Part shown: positions 54,560-63,265 of the stretch, piece by piece
Numbering within the stretch: the stretch's first letter is position 1
How the letters are laid out: every line of letters begins with the position of its first letter
DNA from: CAWGOF01 sp963824225
GTDB taxonomy: Bacteria > Acidobacteriota > Polarisedimenticolia > Polarisedimenticolales > Polarisedimenticolaceae
Direction of reading: 5' to 3'
DNA length: 64,000 nucleotides
Assembly: GCA_963824225.1 (NCBI GenBank)
Contig: CAWGOF010000003.1
Span: 62,001 to 126,000, forward strand
Notes under the pieces: model-generated
The model's database searches: none
What the model was told of the DNA's origin: nothing
What the model saw: the letters and a program-made list of their open reading frames with translations, nothing else
Program-made: the position numbers and the translations under genes

Positions 54560-55299
54560 GCGAGGACCCCGCCCCCGAGCCCGCGATCGAGACCCACGAT
54601 CTGTCGCGGCGCTTCGGCGCGGTCGTGGCCCTCGATGGCGTTACGCTGTCCGTGGCCCGCGGCGAGCGCCTCGCGCTCTTCGGTCCGAACGGTGCGGGAA
54701 AGACGACCCTGCTGCGGATCCTGAGCCTCGGCCTGCGTCCGAGCGCTGGAACGCTGCGCATCGCGGGCCTCGACCCGCGCTCGGACGACCGCGAGATCCG
54801 GCGGCGGATCGGCTCGATCTCGCACGCCTCGTACCTCTACGACGACCTCACGCCGCGGCAGAACCTCGAGTTCTTCGGCCGGCTGTACGGCACGGCGGAC
54901 CCGCGCGCCCGCACGAGCGCGCTGCTCGAGACGCTGGGCCTCGCCGCGCGAGCCGACGACCCGGTGGGGACGCTGTCGCGCGGACTCCAGCAGCGCGCGT
55001 CGCTCGCGCGGGCCCTGGTCCACGACCCACAGATCGTGTTCCTCGACGAGCCGTTCACCGGTCTCGACCCGCTGGGGACCCGGGCGCTCTGTGGAGCGCT
55101 CGCGCGGCTGCGCGACGGCGGCCGGACCGTCGTCCTGACGACCCACGATCTGCGCCAGGGGCTCGAGCTGTCCGATCGCTGGGTCCTCCTGGCCCGCGGT
55201 CGAATCGTCGACCACGGACGATCGGCCGACACCGATCCGCGGGCGTTCGAGGTCGCGTATCTCGAGCGCGCCGCGCCGCCGCGGCGTGGCGCCGCGTGA
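54556..55299 (+). CDS. ccmA: Haem exporter ATP-binding protein CcmA
   Basis: 247 aa ABC ATPase from GTG 54556, overlapping the previous stop. Walker A GPNGAGKTTLLRIL, signature LSRGLQQRASLARALVHDP, Walker B IVFLDEPFTGLDPLG and switch TTHDLRQG. With CcmB it releases haem-loaded CcmE. It overlaps ccmB by 4 bp. Confidence 0.93.
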   Translation: MSEDPAPEPAIETHDLSRRFGAVVALDGVTLSVARGERLALFGPNGAGKTTLLRILSLGLRPSAGTLRIAGLDPRSDDREIRRRIGSISHASYLYDDLTPRQNLEFFGRLYGTADPRARTSALLETLGLAARADDPVGTLSRGLQQRASLARALVHDPQIVFLDEPFTGLDPLGTRALCGALARLRDGGRTVVLTTHDLRQGLELSDRWVLLARGRIVDHGRSADTDPRAFEVAYLERAAPPRRGAA

Positions 55300-55994
55300 C
55301 CTCGCCGGGCTTCGTACGGGCCACGCTCGAGGTGGCGACCAAGGACCTGCGGCTCGAATGGCGCACGCTCGAGGGCTTGTCGGCGGCGCTCGTGTTCTCG
55401 CTGATCGTTCTCGTCTTGTTCAGCTTCGCGTTCGGGTTCTCCGCGGCACGCGAGTTCGGCGTCGAGAAGATCGTCCCCGGAATCGTCTGGACCGTCCTGG
55501 CGTTCGCCACGGTGGTCACGGTGGCACGGTCGATGGAGCTCGAACGGCGCCGCGACACGCTGACCGCGCTGTTCCTCGCGCCGGTCGATCGCGGAGCGCT
55601 GTTCGCGGGCAAGCTCCTGGCGAACCTGGTCAAGACCGCGCTGCTCCACGTCGTCGTCGTCGCGCTCGCCGCGGTGTTCTTCGATTTCGACCTGCGCGCG
55701 GTCGGGCTGCCCTTGGCCCTCGTCCTCGCGGCTCACGCGCTGGGGCTGACCGAGCTGGGCACGCTGTTCGCCGCGATCGCGACCCGCGTCGGACGCGGCG
55801 AGGCGCTGTTGGCGACGCTCCTGTTCCCGGCGTCGGCGCCGGTCTTCGTCTCGGCGGTCAAGTGCACGGCGGCGGTTCTGGACTCCGGCCGGCTGGGTCC
55901 CGAGGGCCGCACGTGGCTCGCGGCGACGATCGGGTTCGACGTGCTGTACTTCCTCGTGGCGCTCGGGACGTTCGAGTTCGTGCTCGAGGAATGA
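55296..55994 (+). CDS. ccmB: Haem exporter membrane protein CcmB
   Basis: 232 aa from GTG 55296 with six membrane helices. Landmarks: LEVATKDLRLEWRTLEGLSAALVFSLIVLVLFSFAFG, PGIVWTVLAFATVVTVARSMELERRRDTLTALFLAPVDR and LGLTELGTLFAAIATRVGRGEALLATLLFPASAPVF. Its ATGA overlap with ccmC fits co-translation. Confidence 0.93.
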   Translation: MTSPGFVRATLEVATKDLRLEWRTLEGLSAALVFSLIVLVLFSFAFGFSAAREFGVEKIVPGIVWTVLAFATVVTVARSMELERRRDTLTALFLAPVDRGALFAGKLLANLVKTALLHVVVVALAAVFFDFDLRAVGLPLALVLAAHALGLTELGTLFAAIATRVGRGEALLATLLFPASAPVFVSAVKCTAAVLDSGRLGPEGRTWLAATIGFDVLYFLVALGTFEFVLEE

Positions 55995-56692
55995 GTCTCG
56001 GCGGAGGGCGCTTGCGCGATCGATGGCTGTACGTGCTGTGGGGGGCGACGACCGTGGCGCTCGGGGTGGCGATCTGGCTCGTGTTCCTGTACGCGCCGGA
56101 AGAGCGCGTCATGGGCCCGCCGCAGCGCATCTTCTACTTCCACGTACCGCTCGCGATGATGACGTTCCTCGCCGTGTTCGCGCTGCTCGTCGGGTCGGTG
56201 GGCTACCTGTGGACCCGCGATCGTGCGTGGGACGATCTGGCCCGTGCGGCCAGCGAGGTCGGGATCTTGTTCTGCACGCTGGTCCTCGTGACCGGACCGA
56301 TCTGGGCCAAGCCGGCGTGGGGCGTGTGGTGGACCTGGGAGGCGCGGCTCACGACCACGCTCCTGCTGTGGCTCCTGCTCGTCGGGGGGCAGATGGTCCG
56401 CTCGTACGCCACGAACCGCGATCAGGGAGCGCGCCTGGCGGCGGTCGTGGGTATCGTCGCCGCGCTCGACGTGCCGATCGTGTACAAAGCCGTGGACTGG
56501 TGGCGCGGCCAGCACCCGGTGCTGTTCCGCCCTGGCGCGGGTCGAGCCCTCGCGCCCGGCATGTCCGAGACGTTCCGGTTCTGCATCCTCGCGTTCCTGC
56601 TGCTGTTCGCCCTGCTCCTGGCGCTGCGCTATCGGCTGGCGCGCGTCGAGGATCGGACTCTCGACGCCGTGGAACGGCTCGGAAACGGCTGA
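55991..56692 (+). CDS. ccmC: Haem handling protein CcmC
   Basis: 233 aa from ATG 55991 with six helices. The WWD-type motif is AKPAWGVWWTWEARLTTTLLLWLL, with the usual Asp replaced by Glu (WTWEARLT). External His residues lie in FYFHVPLAMMTFLAVFALL and WWRGQHPVLF. It loads haem onto CcmE. About 20 bp separate it from ccmD. Confidence 0.93.
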   Translation: MSLGGGRLRDRWLYVLWGATTVALGVAIWLVFLYAPEERVMGPPQRIFYFHVPLAMMTFLAVFALLVGSVGYLWTRDRAWDDLARAASEVGILFCTLVLVTGPIWAKPAWGVWWTWEARLTTTLLLWLLLVGGQMVRSYATNRDQGARLAAVVGIVAALDVPIVYKAVDWWRGQHPVLFRPGAGRALAPGMSETFRFCILAFLLLFALLLALRYRLARVEDRTLDAVERLGNG

Positions 56693-56712
56693 CCCCTCGC
56701 CCGAGGTCGCAC

Positions 56713-56871
56713 GTGAAGAACTACGCGTTTTTGTTCTGGGCCTACGCGACGATCTGGATCGGCCTGGCCGCATTCGTGCTGGCGAGCCTGGTCCGCATCC
56801 GGCGGCTCGACGATCGGCTCGAGCGCCTCGAGCGCGAGCTGGCTCGCGCGGAGCGCGAGCGGGCCGGCTGA
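56713..56871 (+). CDS. ccmD: CcmD-like small membrane protein
   Basis: 52 aa from GTG 56713. One helix (YAFLFWAYATIWIGLAAFVLASLV) is followed by a charged coiled tail (RRLDDRLERLERELARAERER). Size, topology and position after ccmC fit CcmD, which helps release holo-CcmE. Confidence 0.75.
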   Translation: MKNYAFLFWAYATIWIGLAAFVLASLVRIRRLDDRLERLERELARAERERAG

Positions 56872-56875
56872 CCGG

Positions 56876-57340
56876 TCAGGGTCCCGGCGCCTCGAGCGGC
56901 CCCGTGGGCAGGCTGTCGAGATACGCGCGCCGTCGCGACAGCGGCGACAGGTACGGCGCGGCGGGCGGGGTCCCGGCGCGCTCCCACGTGCGCAGCATCG
57001 ACGCGATACGCTCGTACTCTTCGCGGTCCAGGCGCTCGGCGTCGAGCGCATGCGCGAGGACGCGCTCGAGACGCTCCTGGCGCTCAGGCACAGGCCGGTC
57101 GTGCGAGCGGCCGACCTCGTCGGCCACGAGCTCGCGGACCACGACGAACGCGCGGACCCGCCGCTCGGCTTCGTCCGCGGTCCGCGCCGCGGAACCGCCC
57201 GAGGCGGCGCCCGAGGCGGCGCCCGAGGCGACGCGCGCTTCGAGCAGCGTCCCGTAGCGTCGGGCCATGACCCCGAGCGCCACGACGCCGAACAAGCCGA
57301 ACAGGCCGAGGACGATGAGGGTGCGCGCCTGGCGCGTCAT
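56876..57340 (-). CDS. Hypothetical membrane-anchored protein
   Basis: 154 aa. N-terminal helix (TLIVLGLFGLFGVVALGVMARRYG), an Ala/Gly/Ser-rich linker (ASGAASGAASGGSAA) and a helical domain with many Arg/Glu (ERRVRAFVVVRELVADEVGRSHDRPVPERQERLERVLAHALDAERLDREEYERIASMLRTW). It follows the TlpA-like gene by 6 bp on the same strand and is convergent with ccmD. No family is recognised; a link to cytochrome maturation is only positional. Confidence 0.55.
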   Translation of the reverse strand: MTRQARTLIVLGLFGLFGVVALGVMARRYGTLLEARVASGAASGAASGGSAARTADEAERRVRAFVVVRELVADEVGRSHDRPVPERQERLERVLAHALDAERLDREEYERIASMLRTWERAGTPPAAPYLSPLSRRRAYLDSLPTGPLEAPGP

Positions 57341-57346
57341 CCGGCG

Positions 57347-57901
57347 TCAGACCGCGTCGGGGACCGTCGGTTCGAGGCCCAGCGCGGTGCGGATGCGCTT
57401 CTCCAGGTCGGTGCGCGATTTCTCGCCGAAATACATCTCGACGATGTGCCCCTCGCGATCGACGAGAAACGCCGTGGGGAGCCCGAGCACGCCGTAGCGC
57501 TCGGCCACGTCGCTGGCCTCGACCAGGCTCGTGTAGCCGATGCGCACCTGCTCGGCGAACGCCCGCACGGCCTCCGGATCCTCGTCCGAGAGCCCGAGGA
57601 TCGTCAGACCGGCATCGGCGTACTGCCGGTGCAGGTCGTTGAGCATCGGGATCTCGTTGCGGCACGGCGGGCACCACGTGGCCCAGAAATCGAGGAGCCG
57701 CACGCGCCCGGCGAGCGCCGAGAGCTTGACCGGCGCGCCATTCAGGTCCCGGACCTCGAAATCCGGCGCCGGGTCGCCGCTGCGCAACGGCGCAGCCTCG
57801 GCCGTGCGATCGCCGGCCGGGCGAGTGCAGGCGCAGGCCAGCGCAACGAGTGCGACGAGTGCAACGAGCCCGATTCGGCACCGCGGCCGGCGTGGGATCA
57901 T
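57347..57901 (-). CDS. TlpA/CcmG-like thioredoxin lipoprotein
   Basis: 184 aa. The N-terminus ends in a lipobox-like LVALACAC, so it is probably a lipoprotein. The thioredoxin fold shows VRLLDFWATWCPPCRNEIPML (C77-x2-C80), VRIGYTSLVEASDVAERYGVLGLPTAFLVDREGHIVEMYFGEKS (cis-Pro in GLPTAF). This class reduces apocytochrome cysteines outside the membrane. Its place beside the ccm operon suggests the CcmG role, but on the opposite strand. Confidence 0.85.
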   Translation of the reverse strand: MIPRRPRCRIGLVALVALVALACACTRPAGDRTAEAAPLRSGDPAPDFEVRDLNGAPVKLSALAGRVRLLDFWATWCPPCRNEIPMLNDLHRQYADAGLTILGLSDEDPEAVRAFAEQVRIGYTSLVEASDVAERYGVLGLPTAFLVDREGHIVEMYFGEKSRTDLEKRIRTALGLEPTVPDAV

Positions 57902-58010
57902 GCGCGAACCTCCGGGCGCACCGGCCGGGGCGGGCGGCGTGCGCGGCGTGCGCCTCCGATCATAGCAGTTGAGTGTCCCGTTCTCCCTTCCACGTGGTAC
58001 CGTGACCCGG

Positions 58011-58730
58011 ATGACCAGCGCCAGCGAGACTCTCTCTCCGCCGCTCGGTGCGACGACGGACGCCCGGCCCGCGGTCGCGCCGAAATCGCTCGTCCGCGAC
58101 TACCTCGAGACGATCCTGGTCTGCGTGATCTTCGTCGTGTTCTCGCGCGCGTTCGTGTTCCAGCAGTCCAAGATCCCCTCGGGCTCGATGCGCGACACGC
58201 TGCTCGAGGGCGACTACATCATGGTGAATCGATTCGTCTACGCTCCGACCGACTTCGCCTGGGAGCGGGCCCTGCTCCCCGTGCGCGAGCCTCGGCGCGG
58301 CGACGTGATCGTGTTCAAGCAGCCCCAGGAGCCGGAGACCGACTACATCAAACGGTTGATCGGGATCCCCGGCGACGTCGTCGAGGTGCGCGCGGGCTAC
58401 GCGTGGGTCAACGGCCGCAAGCTCGACGAGGCGTACGTCCAGGACGAGTACCGCCGCCACGGTACGGTGAACTTCGGCCCGATCGCGGTGCGGGACAACC
58501 ACTACTTCGTGATGGGCGACCACCGCGACCAGTCGTACGACAGTCGGGACTGGGGCCAGGTGCATCGCGACCTGGTCAAGGGTCGCGCGCTGCTGATCTG
58601 GTACTCGTTCCCCGAGAACGGCGAGGAGAACGGCGCGGGTGTGCGCCGGCAGGTACGGTCGCTGTTCGACAAGGTCGTGTTCTTCTTTCCGCGCTCGCGC
58701 TGGGGACGCTGCTTCGACCTGATCCGCTGA
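58011..58730 (+). CDS. lepB: Signal peptidase I (first of tandem pair)
   Basis: 239 aa from ATG 58011. One membrane helix (YLETILVCVIFVVFSRAFVF), catalytic Ser59 in IPSGSM and Lys114 in DYIKRLIGIPGD, then box E MGDHRDQSYDSRDWG. It removes Sec signal peptides at the outer face of the inner membrane. It is paired with a second paralogue 20 bp downstream; between the two, the cytosolic N-terminus and the stretch before box E differ most. Confidence 0.92.
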   Translation: MTSASETLSPPLGATTDARPAVAPKSLVRDYLETILVCVIFVVFSRAFVFQQSKIPSGSMRDTLLEGDYIMVNRFVYAPTDFAWERALLPVREPRRGDVIVFKQPQEPETDYIKRLIGIPGDVVEVRAGYAWVNGRKLDEAYVQDEYRRHGTVNFGPIAVRDNHYFVMGDHRDQSYDSRDWGQVHRDLVKGRALLIWYSFPENGEENGAGVRRQVRSLFDKVVFFFPRSRWGRCFDLIR

Positions 58731-58750
58731 GCTGCGCCAGGAGGAGCGAG

Positions 58751-59449
58751 TTGGGGAACCGGAGCGCCGCCGTCTCCGCGGGTCGCCGGACGTGGGCCGA
58801 GCGACCGAAGAGCACGCTCCGCGAGTACGGCGAGACGATCCTCGTGTGCTCGCTCGTGTTCGTGTTCCTCCGCGCGTTCGTCTTCCAGCAGTCCGAGATC
58901 CCGTCGGGCTCGATGGAGGACACCGTCCTTCCCGGGGACTACATCCTGGTCAACCGGTTCGTGTTCTCCCCCACCGCGTGGCCGTGGGAGCGCACGATCC
59001 TGCCGGTGCGCGACGTCGCGCGGGGCGACCTCGTCGTTTTCATGCATCCGGACGAGCCGGAGCGCGACTTCATCAAGCGCGTCATCGGCCTGCCGGGCGA
59101 ATCGGTCGAGGTGCACGAGGGCTACGTCCGGATCGACGGCCAGGAGATCGACGAGCCGTACGTCAACCCGCTGTACCGTACACGTCAGTCGTACCCGCAG
59201 GCCCTCGTCCCGCCGAACCAGTACTTCGTGATGGGCGACCACCGCAACAACTCGGCCGACAGCCGCGAATGGGGCACGGTGCCGCGGGACCTGATCAAGG
59301 GTCGCGCGTTCCTGGTGCTGCTGTCGACGAGCGCACCGCCGACGCCGGGCGAGGCCGCGGGCCGCGTGACGATCGGCTCGACGCTGCGCAAGTTCTGGCA
59401 CATCGCGCTCCACGGCCGCTGGGGCCGGGCGCTGCGGCTGATCCGGTGA
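58751..59449 (+). CDS. lepB: Signal peptidase I (second of tandem pair)
   Basis: 232 aa from TTG 58751 (AGGAGGAG 5 bp upstream). Membrane helix YGETILVCSLVFVFLRAFVF, Ser54 in IPSGSM, Lys109 in DFIKRVIGLPGE, and MGDHRNNSADSREWG. Clearly a duplicate of the preceding gene with divergence throughout; both keep the Ser-Lys dyad, so both should be active. Different substrate preference is possible. Confidence 0.92.
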   Translation: MGNRSAAVSAGRRTWAERPKSTLREYGETILVCSLVFVFLRAFVFQQSEIPSGSMEDTVLPGDYILVNRFVFSPTAWPWERTILPVRDVARGDLVVFMHPDEPERDFIKRVIGLPGESVEVHEGYVRIDGQEIDEPYVNPLYRTRQSYPQALVPPNQYFVMGDHRNNSADSREWGTVPRDLIKGRAFLVLLSTSAPPTPGEAAGRVTIGSTLRKFWHIALHGRWGRALRLIR

Positions 59450-59519
59450 CCGGGCCCGCCGCGTTGGCCGATCGGCACGCCACGGGCCTATATTCCCCCT
59501 GACCCGGCGGAACTCTGGC

Positions 59520-60089
59520 ATGCGAGGCTCGCGCGAAACGGCGGATCCGAAGACCGCGGCGCACCCGCTGCACGCCGCGGCGCTCGTGTGCGCGATCGCG
59601 ACCCCGCTCGTGCTCGCCGCGTGGCTCGAGCGCGACCCGGCGGCGACTTCGATTTCGACCTCGACCTCGAGCGTGATCCCGCGGCCGTCGGTCGTCCCGC
59701 CGCCCGCTTCCACGCCCGCGGTCGCGCAGCCCCTGGCGCCCGTGGCGCGACCGGCCGAGCCCACGCCCGACGTCGAGATCGCTCCCCCGGTCGACCTGGC
59801 GCAACGCGCCCGGGCCGACGCTCGGCGGCTCGGCGCTGCGGGCCCGTTCACTCTGCAGTTCGCCGTGATGTGCCGCGACGAGAACGTGCGCGACATCCTC
59901 GCCGACTTGGCCGCGGATCGGCGGCTGTACGTGCTCGCCGCGACGATCGACGGCCGGTCGTGCCATCGCCTGTGCTACGGCGCCTACCGCAGCGCGGACC
60001 AGGCCGCGGGCGATCGGTCGGTCCCCCGAGCCCTCAGCGACCTGACCTCGGCGCCGCGCCCGGTCAGCGTGGCCCAGGTCGTGCCATGA
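59520..60089 (+). CDS. Membrane protein with SPOR-like C-terminal region
   Basis: 189 aa. One helix (AAALVCAIATPLVLAAWLE), a Pro/Ala/Ser linker (about 45-95), and a C-terminal fold FTLQFAVMCRDENVRDILADL...LYVLAATIDGRSCHRLCYGAYRSADQA. That end has the outline of SPOR domains (strand, helix, G-x-Y/F-x-s-x-x-x-A), which bind denuded peptidoglycan. Two Cys could form a disulfide. The stop overlaps the next gene's ATG. The SPOR assignment is tentative. Confidence 0.6.
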   Translation: MRGSRETADPKTAAHPLHAAALVCAIATPLVLAAWLERDPAATSISTSTSSVIPRPSVVPPPASTPAVAQPLAPVARPAEPTPDVEIAPPVDLAQRARADARRLGAAGPFTLQFAVMCRDENVRDILADLAADRRLYVLAATIDGRSCHRLCYGAYRSADQAAGDRSVPRALSDLTSAPRPVSVAQVVP

Positions 60090-61359
60090 CCCGTCGAGCC
60101 GGATGGCTGGTCACGCTCGGTCTCGCCGCGGCGACGAGCGCGACCGCCGATCGGCTGCACCTCGCGTCGGGCGGGGCGATCGACACCGATCGCTGGTGGA
60201 TCGAGGGCGAGACGATCGTGTACGAGACCGGCGACGGAACGGTCGGAATCCCCGCGGCCTGGTCGAGCGCATCGAGCGCCGGGCCGCCGCGGAGCCGCGC
60301 GAGACCACGCTGGCCCCACCCGTCGCACCGCGGCCGAGCTTGCGCGACGTGAAGCCGCGGCTGGCCCAGGCCAAGGCAGCGTTCGAGCAGCGGAACTTCG
60401 AGGTCGCGGCATCGCTGTATCTCGACGTGGTGGGCGACGAGCCCCTCGCGTCCGACGCGCGGGTGGGCTACGCGCTGGCCCAGATGGCACTCGGTGCGGA
60501 TGGGTCGGCGCTCGCCGTGGTGCGCGAGGGCCTGATCCTCGATCCGGAGTACGCCGGGCTCCACGAGGCGCTGGGCGTGCTCCTCGACCGCGACGAGCGC
60601 GTGGAGGACGCGCTCCGCGAGTACCGTCGCGCGTTCGAGCTCGCACCGTCCGATCGCCTGCGGGACAGGATCCTGCGGGCCGAGCGAGAGCTCGCGGCTT
60701 CGCGGCACTACGACTTCGCCGTGTCGTCGCACTTCCAGCTGCGGTACGACGGCGACGTCGACGTCGACCTGGCGAACCGGATCCTCGAGCTGCTCGAGCG
60801 GCTCCACGGCACGCTGACCGACAAGTATCGGTACACGCCGCTCGCGGCGATCGTGGTCCAGCTGCTGCCCCGCGAGGCGTTCCGTGCGGTGACCCTGTCG
60901 CCCGAGTGGGTCGGCGGCGTGTACGACGGGAAGATTCGCGTGCCGCTCGGCGGCCTGACGCGCGTCGGACCGGCGACCGAGCGACTGCTGGCCCACGAGC
61001 TGACCCACGCGATCGTTCACTCGAAGTCGCGAGGCGCGGCACCGCGCTGGCTGCACGAAGGCCTGGCCCAGCTGGCCGAAGGTCGCTCGCTGACGGCGGC
61101 CGACGCGCAGGCACTCCGCACGCTGCTCGACGGCGCACCCGAGGCGCGCTGGAGCGCGATCCCGTTCCGCTACGACCTGGCGCTCGGGCTGACCCGCTCG
61201 CTCGTCGAGCGTCAGGGGTTCGACTCGCTCGTCGAGGTCCTGGATCAGCTGGCCCAGGGGCATGACATCGACGCGGCGCTCGAGCACGTGTACGGCGCGG
61301 GCTATGCGGCCCTGCTGAACGAGTGGGGCCGGTCGCTCCTGGCCCAGGACCGCCCGTGA
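60086..61359 (+). CDS. TPR protein with HExxH metalloprotease domain (frameshifted)
   Basis: The ATG at 60086 overlaps the preceding stop; signal peptide GWLVTLGLAAATSATADR. After a short strand region (GGAIDTDRWWIEGETIVYETGDG) one C is missing in the CCCC run near 60250, and the rest is in another frame. It encodes a TPR region (AKAAFEQRNFEVAASLYLDVVG, EDALREYRRAFELAPSD) and a gluzincin-like domain with LLAHELTHAIVHSKSRGAAPRWLHEGLAQLAE (HExxH, and Glu in the second helix). The corrected protein is 424 aa, exported. Similar TPR-peptidase MA-like proteins are common in Deltaproteobacteria; the target is unknown. Confidence 0.75.
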
Positions 61360-62774
61360 GCAGCGCGGTCGATCTCGATCCCGAGCCCGCGCGCACCGTG
61401 GCCACCCTGGCCCACGAGCGCGGCTCGGGCGTTCTGAGCTGCGTACGCGGCAAGGGCCGGCGGTTGGTGTGTGTGATCGACGGCGCGCTGGCGCACGTCG
61501 CATCGAACGCGATCGAAGAGCAGGTCGAGGCACACCTCGTGCGCGAGCAGCTGCTCGCAGGAACCGAGCGTGCGGCGCTGCGCGCCGAAGCGCTGAGCCA
61601 GCGGCGCGGCATCGCAGCGCTCCTCGCCGAGCGTCCGCGTGCCGATCGCCAGGCGATCGAGCGCGTGCTGCGCGAGCGCAACCAGGAGCTGTTCCTTCGC
61701 GCGCTCGACGCCGCCGATGCCGAGTACCGCTTTCGAGCGCGGGACGCCGGACCTGGGAGCGGAGCTGATCGCCCCGCAACCGTGCCTGCCGCTCGTGTTC
61801 GCGCACGCGCTACGGCCCGTGCGCCCGATCGACGTGCTGCGGATCCGCATCGGGCCGCCCGGCATGCGCATCCGCGCGGCGGCGGACGTCGACGCCCGGC
61901 TCGGCGGGATCGTCGTGCCCGAAGCCGCGAAGAAGGTCCTCGCCCGGTGTCAGGAGACCCGCGGGCTCGGCGAGATCGTCGGACCGAATCCGGAAGACGA
62001 AGCCGCAACGCTGCGCGCCGTGTACGGACTGTTGCTGATCGGGGCGCTCGAGCCGGCCGACGGATCGCAAGCGGCTCGGGGCGCGCGGGCCGACGTCGTC
62101 AGCCGGGACGAGGCCCAGGCGCGCGTCGGGCGCGCGCTCGGCGCCGACCACTACGCCGTGCTCGGCGTCAAGACCGACGGCGCGCCCGCCGAGATCCGCG
62201 ATGCGTACTACTTCCTGGCTCGCCGCTATCATCCCGACCGCTTCCGGACCGGTCCGCTCGGCGACATGCTCGGCGAGATCGAGCACTACTTCCGCCAGGT
62301 CACCGAGGCGTACAACACGCTGATCGACCCCGAGCGCCGCAAGCAGTACGACGACGAGGCGTCCGAGCGGGTCCAGGGGGCGCGCAAGGATCCGCAGCAG
62401 GACGTGCACTACCTGGCCAAGCAGAACCACATCCGGGGTCTGCGGCTCACCGAGCGTCGGCAGTACGTGGAAGCGGTGCGGTCGTTCGAGAACGCGATCC
62501 AGCTCGACCCGTCGAAGGCCACGTACCATCTCGACCTCGGTCGCGTGCTGGCGCTCCATCCGCTGCGCCGCGCCGACGCCGAGGTCGCGCTGTCGAAGGC
62601 GGTCGAGCTCGATCCGGCGCTCGTCGACGGCTACCTCGCGCTCGCCGACCTGTACCGGCGCCTCGATCGTCCCGAGGACGCGATGGGGATGTCCGCGAGG
62701 CGCTGCGCTGGGACCCCGATCACAGCGACGCCGCGGATGGGCTGCGCGAGCTGTCGCCGCGCGCGCGGAGCTAA
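61356..62774 (+). CDS. PATAN/DUF4388-like + J-domain + TPR protein (two compensating frameshifts)
   Basis: GTG 61356 overlaps the previous stop. The N-terminal part (GVLSCVRGKGRRLVCVIDGALAHVASNAIEEQVEAHLV, QELFLRALDAADAEYRF) resembles DUF4388/PATAN domains. An extra T near 61732 shifts the frame; then a J-domain (DHYAVLGVKTDGAPAEIRDAYYFLARRYHPDRF with the HPD motif) and TPR repeats follow. A missing base near 62690 restores frame for the tail DPDHSDAADGLRELSP. Corrected 472 aa. The combination is typical of myxobacteria-like gene sets. It probably recruits Hsp70; partners unknown. Confidence 0.75.
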   Translation: MSSAVDLDPEPARTVATLAHERGSGVLSCVRGKGRRLVCVIDGALAHVASNAIEEQVEAHLVREQLLAGTERAALRAEALSQRRGIAALLAERPRADRQAIERVLRERNQELFLRALDAADAEYRFRARDAGPGSGADRPATVPAARVRARATARAPDRRAADPHRAARHAHPRGGGRRRPARRDRRARSREEGPRPVSGDPRARRDRRTESGRRSRNAARRVRTVADRGARAGRRIASGSGRAGRRRQPGRGPGARRARARRRPLRRARRQDRRRARRDPRCVLLPGSPLSSRPLPDRSARRHARRDRALLPPGHRGVQHADRPRAPQAVRRRGVRAGPGGAQGSAAGRALPGQAEPHPGSAAHRASAVRGSGAVVRERDPARPVEGHVPSRPRSRAGAPSAAPRRRRGRAVEGGRARSGARRRLPRARRPVPAPRSSRGRDGDVREALRWDPDHSDAADGLRELSPRARS

Positions 62775-62779
62775 CGCGC

Positions 62780-63265
62780 GTGCCGTTCCTGATCGACGGC
62801 GACAACCTGCTCGGCACGTGGCCCGGTCGGTCGCGCTCGGACGCCGAGCGCCGGGCGCTCGCCGGCCAGGTCGAACGGGCGTTGCGCGGGAGGCGCGCCG
62901 TCGTGGTGTTCGACGGTCTGGCCCGCAACGACGCGGGGTTCCCCGGCGAGGTGCGCTTCTCCGGGCCTGGAACGCCGGCCGACGACGTCATCCTGGCGCT
63001 CCTGTCGCAGGAGACCGATCGTCGCGGCTGGGTCGTCGTGACGAGCGACCGATCGCTGGGCGACCGGTGCCGGCACCTCGGGGCGCGGGTCGAACGCTGC
63101 GATCGGTTCCGCGGCCGCCTGTCCGATGCGCCGGGGTCCGAGAAGCCGGAGCGGGTCGAGGACCTGGCGGACTGGCTCACCGCCTTCGGCGAGCCGGTCA
63201 GCGAAGCGTCACCACCGTCGCCCCGTCGCCGCCCTCGCGGTCCTGACCGGGACGGTGGGCGCTGA
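62780..63265 (+). CDS. NYN-domain (YacP-like) nuclease
   Basis: 161 aa from GTG 62780, 5 bp after the J-domain gene. PIN/NYN landmarks: FLIDGDNLLGTWPG, RRAVVVFDGLARNDAGF, GTPADDVILALL and WVVVTSDRSLGDRCRHLGA, giving a cluster of Asp residues for metal-dependent RNA cleavage. The C-terminus is Arg/Pro-rich and its last 68 bp overlap the mutS2 end on the opposite strand. Confidence 0.78.
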   Translation: MPFLIDGDNLLGTWPGRSRSDAERRALAGQVERALRGRRAVVVFDGLARNDAGFPGEVRFSGPGTPADDVILALLSQETDRRGWVVVTSDRSLGDRCRHLGARVERCDRFRGRLSDAPGSEKPERVEDLADWLTAFGEPVSEASPPSPRRRPRGPDRDGGR

